Virus record (IMG/VR): IMGVR_UViG_3300033148_003387
Location: 1 to 50,578 of that record
Source: a virus
Length of the DNA: 50,578 nt
Direction: 5' to 3' (one strand)
Below, one piece after another: positions 47,301 to 50,578 of this stretch (positions are counted from its first letter, which is position 1; each line of letters opens with the position of its first letter). The notes beneath the pieces are model-generated. The model worked only from the letters and a program-made list of their open reading frames with translations, was not told the DNA's origin and made no database searches. The position numbers and the translations under genes were made by a program.

Positions 47301-50300
47301 AAAAGCTTTGTTGCTTTATTTTATGACCGCTGGTATTCAGTATTCTAAAACTGGGAAAGAAGATATTACACAGTTTAGAGATGCTATAAAAAAAGACATT
47401 CAAAACATATATAATCGAAGCTATAAAAGAGTGCCAGCTTCAATAGCGGCTAATTACAAAAAATTAGGAATACGTCCTGACGCAACTGACCAGGAAGTAG
47501 TAGACGCTTATTTAAAGGCTTCCGAAAAATATGAAGATAAAGGCGGTTACAGAGATCCTAATAAAATGGAAGAGTTTATGGAGCTTCATGAGGCTTACAC
47601 CACTGTTAAAAACCATAGAGGACAAAAATCCAACATAGAACAAGGGTTGGGGGAAATAGCTAAACAAGAACAACAAGATAAATCTAATCAAGAGCGATAT
47701 GATCATTTAGATGATTTAGCAATTAAAACTACAGATCCTAGAACTGTAATGTTGGGGATTCCAACCTCAACTGAAAATTTAACAACCCTACCTTCAGAAC
47801 AAAGGATATTAGAAGAAATGCAACCCACGTTTAATGCGGAGGAAGCTAACTTTTGGGCTAACAAGAGTGAAGTAGAGATTAAAGATTCTTATGGTTATAT
47901 AAATAATTTAGTAAAACAAGGCGAAGTTACATCACTTCAAGGAGAACACATGAAGCAACAAATTTCTAATGTTCGTGAAATGATGAAAGGATTAGAGGTG
48001 ATTGAAAACCCTGAAGCCAAGGCAGAGGCTTATGATTTATCTAATGAATTAATTCAACAAGAAAGATTATTAAACCTATATCAATCATCAAAAGTGTCTC
48101 CATCTCAAAAAATCAAGCAAGTTGAAGCTAGAATAAAAGAGATTAATAGTCGATTAACCGAAATAGGAAATAACATTGAAGCACCCGCAAGTCCTATAGA
48201 AAAAGCGCAAAATGAATTCAACAGGCTTTTAGAAGAAAAAAGAATGATTGAAAGCCCAAGCTTTAGAAGTAGTAACTCTAAAGAATATGTAGAACAAATG
48301 TTGAGAGATATTAACGGTAAGATTAGTGCTCAAGAGGAAAAAATGATTAACGAGTTTGGTGGTCAGTTTTCTGGGGGAGGTTCTAATAGAGTTTACGTAG
48401 AAGAAGTAGGTCCTTCTAAGTCTAAAACCGAAACGGAAAAGGGAGATAGAATAAAAGTAGGAGAGCAAGAGGTTATTGAGGAAGTTCCTGAAAACTTAGA
48501 AAGAGAAAATCCAGAGCTGTTAGACGCAGAGCAAAAATCATCTCGAGACCAAAAGATAGAGGAAATGCAAGCAGAGGGAGAACAAGCTAGGATTACTCAA
48601 CTCAAAGATTACATAAAAGAATTAAAAGAAAAAGGTGGAGATGAAAAGCGCGTACAGGAATTAGAAAAAGAATTAAACGATTTAGAGTCGAAACAAGTTG
48701 AACCATTAAAAACTGAAAAAGATGCCGATAGTGAGCCAGAACCAATGGAAGTACCTAGCGAAGAACAAGCCGAAAGTGTTCAAGAGACTGAAGAGATACA
48801 ACCCGATGACGCGACTCCAGGACCTTCCGAAGTCAGCGCCCAACCGAAAGCCGACAAGACGACCCCACCGAAACGTTACAAGGACCTAAGAGATTCTGAA
48901 AACACCTCTGGAGACCCTCAATTAGAAAGAGTATATGGCGAGATTGAAAGTGAAATTGCTGAAAAAGTTGAAGCTAGAGACAGAAGAGATAGATACGTGA
49001 AAGACAGGTCAGCTATGACTACTAAACAACAAGAAGCTACAGACCGAAGGGTAAATGCGGAAACTAAAGAGGCTGCTTTAGAATACTTAATGAGGTCTAA
49101 ATGGTATGAAAACGCCACAGACCTACAAAGAGATGCCGCCTTTAAAGAGGTGAGTTATCGATTTGGAGCGCCTAAGAAGCGATTAAACGCTCAAGACAGA
49201 GCTAACCAAGCTGTAGGGAATAAAGGACGTCAGAAGTTCGTAGATGAGCTCCAAATGCTTAAAGATCAATTTAAGATAGCTAATAAGGCTGGGAAAGATG
49301 TTAGGTATATAGTAGACAATATTCGTAAATATGTAGATCGAAACTTCACTTCTAAAAAAGGAGGGGTAAAAATCAACTGGACTACCGGTGACGCTAAGAA
49401 GCTTTATAAAAAACTAACAGATGAAAGAGCTGTTCTAGAAAAAGCTTACACAAATAAAAACGGAGACAGGATTAAAAAGTCTATTGCTCGTTTAGAAGAA
49501 ATAACGAAAGAGATAGACCAGCTTATAGAAAACAAAACTCGCCCTACTTATGTAGCGTGGTTAAAAGAAAATACGGTAGTAGATAATTTAACTACTGAGT
49601 CTGGTAGTGCTCAAATCTCGGTGAATAAAATTAAAGAACTAAGACAGTATGTGGATAATTTAAAAAAACCATTTGAGGAAATGACCACTACCGAACTAGA
49701 GCAAACTATTAGTGATGTTCAACAAATTATAAAAGAAGGTAAAGACGCTAAAACATTAGAGAGAAGTCGTAAGCAAAAATCTCAAATGGAAAATAAGGGT
49801 AAAATAGCAAAAGAGTTATATGTTGAAGGGGAAGATTTTAGCCAAGATGTAAACACCTACGAGGAGGCTGAGGCATATTTAGGATCTCAGAAAACTGACC
49901 TTAAACAACCCTTAAAAACTTTAGAATTAGACCAAGAAAAAACTTTTAAAAACGAACAAGGAGAAGAGGTGTCGTTAGAAAAAGGAATTAGCGACAAGCG
50001 ATCAAAATTAAGAAAATTAAGAGAAGAGGCAGAAAATATTGAAGAGGAAGTAATTGCTGATGAGGTGGTTGCTGATGAGGTGGTTGCGGAAGAACCTGTC
50101 TCAGATGAGGTAATAGAATTAGAACCAATAGACCCAACAGAAGCTGACTTTTCATCTTATGATGTTAAAAACGCTGAAGAGAATCCAGCATTGGAGCCCT
50201 ATATTAATTCAGAGGTGGAATCATCTAGAGATATGTTAGGGGGTCCAAAAGCTATTCAAGAAACGGCAGAATTAGGAAAAAAATTAGATGCAGACAATGC

Positions 50301-50578
50301 TAATGTGGTGTTTAAGAGAGATTTAGGGATTGTAGGTGGTCGAAGAATATTTGAATTTGAAGTAGAAGGTACAGGAGAAAAATTCTTAATGTACAAATCT
50401 AAAGGAGAGGGAACTGGTCCTGAATCAAAAGGAAAATGGGTTCCTTTAAAATACTTCGCTAAAGACGGTTGGTTTGTTAAAGGAAGAGTAGATAACGAGG
50501 GTAACTTAAGTATGGAGCCACTTACTAACGAAAACAATCCGAAGTTTAATAAATACGGAAGTGAGACCTTTAAAGAGT
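44317..50578 (+). CDS. Giant virion polyprotein, incomplete at the window end (>2087 codons)
   Basis: Opens at ATG 44317, 12 bases after the preceding gene, and stays open to the right edge. Residues 1-65 (MNDKTLESLYKKLGL, SFEDFKGALEEYPEYRDNIF) form a small N-terminal domain I recall at the start of giant phage proteins, followed by a Gln/Pro/Thr-rich linker (65-180). HELGH occurs at 970-974. Residues 1047-1100 resemble a J domain without HPD (YKKLGIRPDATDQEVVDAYL). Residues about 1210-1900 are mainly charged coiled coil and disordered acidic linkers. Near the edge, FLMYKSKGEGTGPESKGKWV and a KYGSETFKE end resemble a domain I remember from other giant phage proteins. Injection with the DNA is likely; any enzyme would lie downstream of the window. 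Confidence 0.75.
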   Translation, partial: MNDKTLESLYKKLGLEANNVSFEDFKGALEEYPEYRDNIFTALVDAKEYTQEERGAFDDLLKKKEETSELVGNQAPTTTTLATDQSAQEAVSASSDLESSQEPQNPQDVIQDEQEVVQAQDDTELQIQQENTQENTPPPVMANATVDQPEITSATPIIENQTDMTPPAEMPDEFAPINADDLMTSKSETGLYPQTQVGFEAGNEEDGNLANKKMDYTFYQIPVSEMEPDQASRVVNYMQENGLTELEARIKNPDIFINQKQLDALEQEREETNEFLEEGVGNIINTIGDDIYNDGLEVTEGENIPSDWSTELYTAPNGSTYDNKLEFINSPEGRQLIMEEKTSIAGGDIMNFDINRHILEDAFVFSGADPEQFGYYKNEDGEWGGPRRMFDYRGLTQESSGPGLQNVFDWGSFINPETNKPYDLTKVKSYDDLSVLWDKMSLHMNDDQAQRIMQEAYNQSINSVNNKIYDYGQNYLDRADQGVSRSYKQLRNAQYDLNLIVNNLAYYEGLDDKMKFAYDSKYTEATGLSYGAYLAQQWDFQQANVETALLEYEQQRSSWYSDETELIDLKTGKLINYADADQETLDYHQNIDESALKLVRRKGNNQGFLDEHLRRSYYNLMAISSTMPDNFAEAWWEGNSYFDVAQGALLEGMVGLSAEANKLFFDDEEMYNNIKEIGNSFSKWGGTDKQTLINSSMYDKNEAPELRDMRMKKLWYLDGNSPWINTFNEALYDFQSANRAVVLNEDYIQKAKLNPENKFNMYTRDLFMSFDYPDTPGTPDDPMSFGKYGPKEAANHWSQVLQQNGVQISDEDMAFMEQTFAEKGIHMSAQMTNFLYKFALTRGMFKGVVGTTGATAAAPQGVYRWDAVTAGLAGLGQSKAYQQSVFLLSSMLQEGLIMEAYQEGFEGGEGMGFLEGAALAGGSGAMNMAWKAINKIPFMAKMPATMEKFLNSQSQVVGGMGGMYTSELVHELGHNKEWGEIVNNVFAGPDNSPGEKALLLYFMTAGIQYSKTGKEDITQFRDAIKKDIQNIYNRSYKRVPASIAANYKKLGIRPDATDQEVVDAYLKASEKYEDKGGYRDPNKMEEFMELHEAYTTVKNHRGQKSNIEQGLGEIAKQEQQDKSNQERYDHLDDLAIKTTDPRTVMLGIPTSTENLTTLPSEQRILEEMQPTFNAEEANFWANKSEVEIKDSYGYINNLVKQGEVTSLQGEHMKQQISNVREMMKGLEVIENPEAKAEAYDLSNELIQQERLLNLYQSSKVSPSQKIKQVEARIKEINSRLTEIGNNIEAPASPIEKAQNEFNRLLEEKRMIESPSFRSSNSKEYVEQMLRDINGKISAQEEKMINEFGGQFSGGGSNRVYVEEVGPSKSKTETEKGDRIKVGEQEVIEEVPENLERENPELLDAEQKSSRDQKIEEMQAEGEQARITQLKDYIKELKEKGGDEKRVQELEKELNDLESKQVEPLKTEKDADSEPEPMEVPSEEQAESVQETEEIQPDDATPGPSEVSAQPKADKTTPPKRYKDLRDSENTSGDPQLERVYGEIESEIAEKVEARDRRDRYVKDRSAMTTKQQEATDRRVNAETKEAALEYLMRSKWYENATDLQRDAAFKEVSYRFGAPKKRLNAQDRANQAVGNKGRQKFVDELQMLKDQFKIANKAGKDVRYIVDNIRKYVDRNFTSKKGGVKINWTTGDAKKLYKKLTDERAVLEKAYTNKNGDRIKKSIARLEEITKEIDQLIENKTRPTYVAWLKENTVVDNLTTESGSAQISVNKIKELRQYVDNLKKPFEEMTTTELEQTISDVQQIIKEGKDAKTLERSRKQKSQMENKGKIAKELYVEGEDFSQDVNTYEEAEAYLGSQKTDLKQPLKTLELDQEKTFKNEQGEEVSLEKGISDKRSKLRKLREEAENIEEEVIADEVVADEVVAEEPVSDEVIELEPIDPTEADFSSYDVKNAEENPALEPYINSEVESSRDMLGGPKAIQETAELGKKLDADNANVVFKRDLGIVGGRRIFEFEVEGTGEKFLMYKSKGEGTGPESKGKWVPLKYFAKDGWFVKGRVDNEGNLSMEPLTNENNPKFNKYGSETFKE
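47221..47241 (+). other. HELGH (HExxH) motif in the giant protein
   Basis: In frame, VHELGHN at residues 969-975. HExxH is the zinc-protease signature, but the expected third ligand spacing of metzincins (HExxHxxGxxH) is absent and the surroundings (SELVHELGHNKEWGEI) are a plain helix. Confidence 0.3.
47455..47620 (+). other. J-domain-like segment (no HPD) in the giant protein
   Basis: Residues 1047-1100: YKKLGIRPDATDQEVVDAYL, then KASEKYEDKGGYRD and a helix FMELHEAYTTVKN. This follows the DnaJ helix I-II-III plan (YxxLGxxPDAT.xEI..AY..L..KYHPDK...F..I.EAY..L), with KYEDKGG where KYHPDKG would be. Confidence 0.5.
50056..50085 (+). repeat. Tandem 15-bp repeat (two copies)
   Basis: GCTGATGAGGTGGTT occurs twice in tandem, encoding ADEVVADEVV in an acidic linker of the giant protein. 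A degenerate third and fourth unit (AEEPVSDEV) follow. Confidence 0.85.

Noticed and set aside
44712-47706. Short frames on both strands inside the giant gene (44712-44951, 45398-45589, 47512-47706)
   Set aside because: They lie in the long open frame from 44317, which has consistent protein composition throughout; these are shadows.
1-50578. CRISPR arrays, insertion sequences, integrase or attachment sites
   Set aside because: No spaced regular repeats, transposase or recombinase motifs, or tRNA-type direct repeats were seen; a lytic lifestyle is more likely.

Overview
The window is part of a lytic-type bacteriophage genome whose host is very probably a marine Bacteroidota (Flavobacteriia-like) bacterium. 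The evidence is a complete podovirus-type virion module (terminase, portal, scaffold, major capsid protein, ring/adaptor proteins, a giant nozzle-like tail protein and internal virion proteins), a low-GC genome, A-rich leaders mostly without Shine-Dalgarno sequences, and repeated use of the Bacteroidota sigma-A -7 element TAnnTTTG, nearly always as TATCTTTG. The order portal, scaffold, capsid, two ring proteins, giant tail protein, internal proteins, giant polyprotein resembles crAss-like phages and Cellulophaga podoviruses. That affiliation is inferred from gene order and remembered sequence style, not from a search. No integrase or repressor was seen.

Layout. (1) 1-8509, minus strand: a tightly packed operon of about 29 small, mostly unknown genes with frequent short overlaps. 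Its two large members are an amidoligase (3070-4365) followed one base later by a fusion of class II glutamine amidotransferase, gamma-glutamylcyclotransferase and a zinc ribbon (1992-3068), which together look like a peptide-modification system. (2) 8513-9340: a tRNA-like element of only 61 nt and about 650 nt of gene-free, hairpin-rich sequence with its own promoter-like signal and a very strong minus-strand terminator, a candidate large structured RNA. (3) 9340-9771: a small basic minus-strand gene. (4) 9772-10282: a divergent intergenic region that is strikingly G-rich and then GC-palindromic, with a canonical G-quadruplex motif, a candidate origin or other control region.

(5) 10283-14874, plus strand: a small gene, a groEL-groES pair in inverted order, and a string of tiny lysine/arginine-rich proteins, three of which share the N-terminal tag YRTSLPLHxTEF. 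One of these is frameshifted. (6) 14876-15289: the only minus-strand gene of the right arm, a winged-helix-like protein. (7) 15340-22673: beta-rich structural and fibre proteins (two LamG domains, a beta-helix protein) around a lysis cassette (coiled-coil membrane protein, YkuD-like endolysin candidate, holin-like protein, unimolecular spanin). (8) 22701-44305: packaging and virion assembly. (9) 44317 to the window end: a giant open polyprotein of more than 2087 codons containing a J-domain-like segment without HPD and an HELGH motif.

How it fits together: the minus-strand arm looks like early or host-takeover functions and the plus-strand arm like late functions, divided by the G-rich control region. 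Late genes form short transcription units, each starting at a TATCTTTG box and some ending in hairpin terminators (after the gene at 10283, after the capsid gene, before the first ring gene). A folding theme recurs: GroEL, GroES, a tandem GroES-like protein just upstream of the terminase, and a J-like segment in the giant virion protein.
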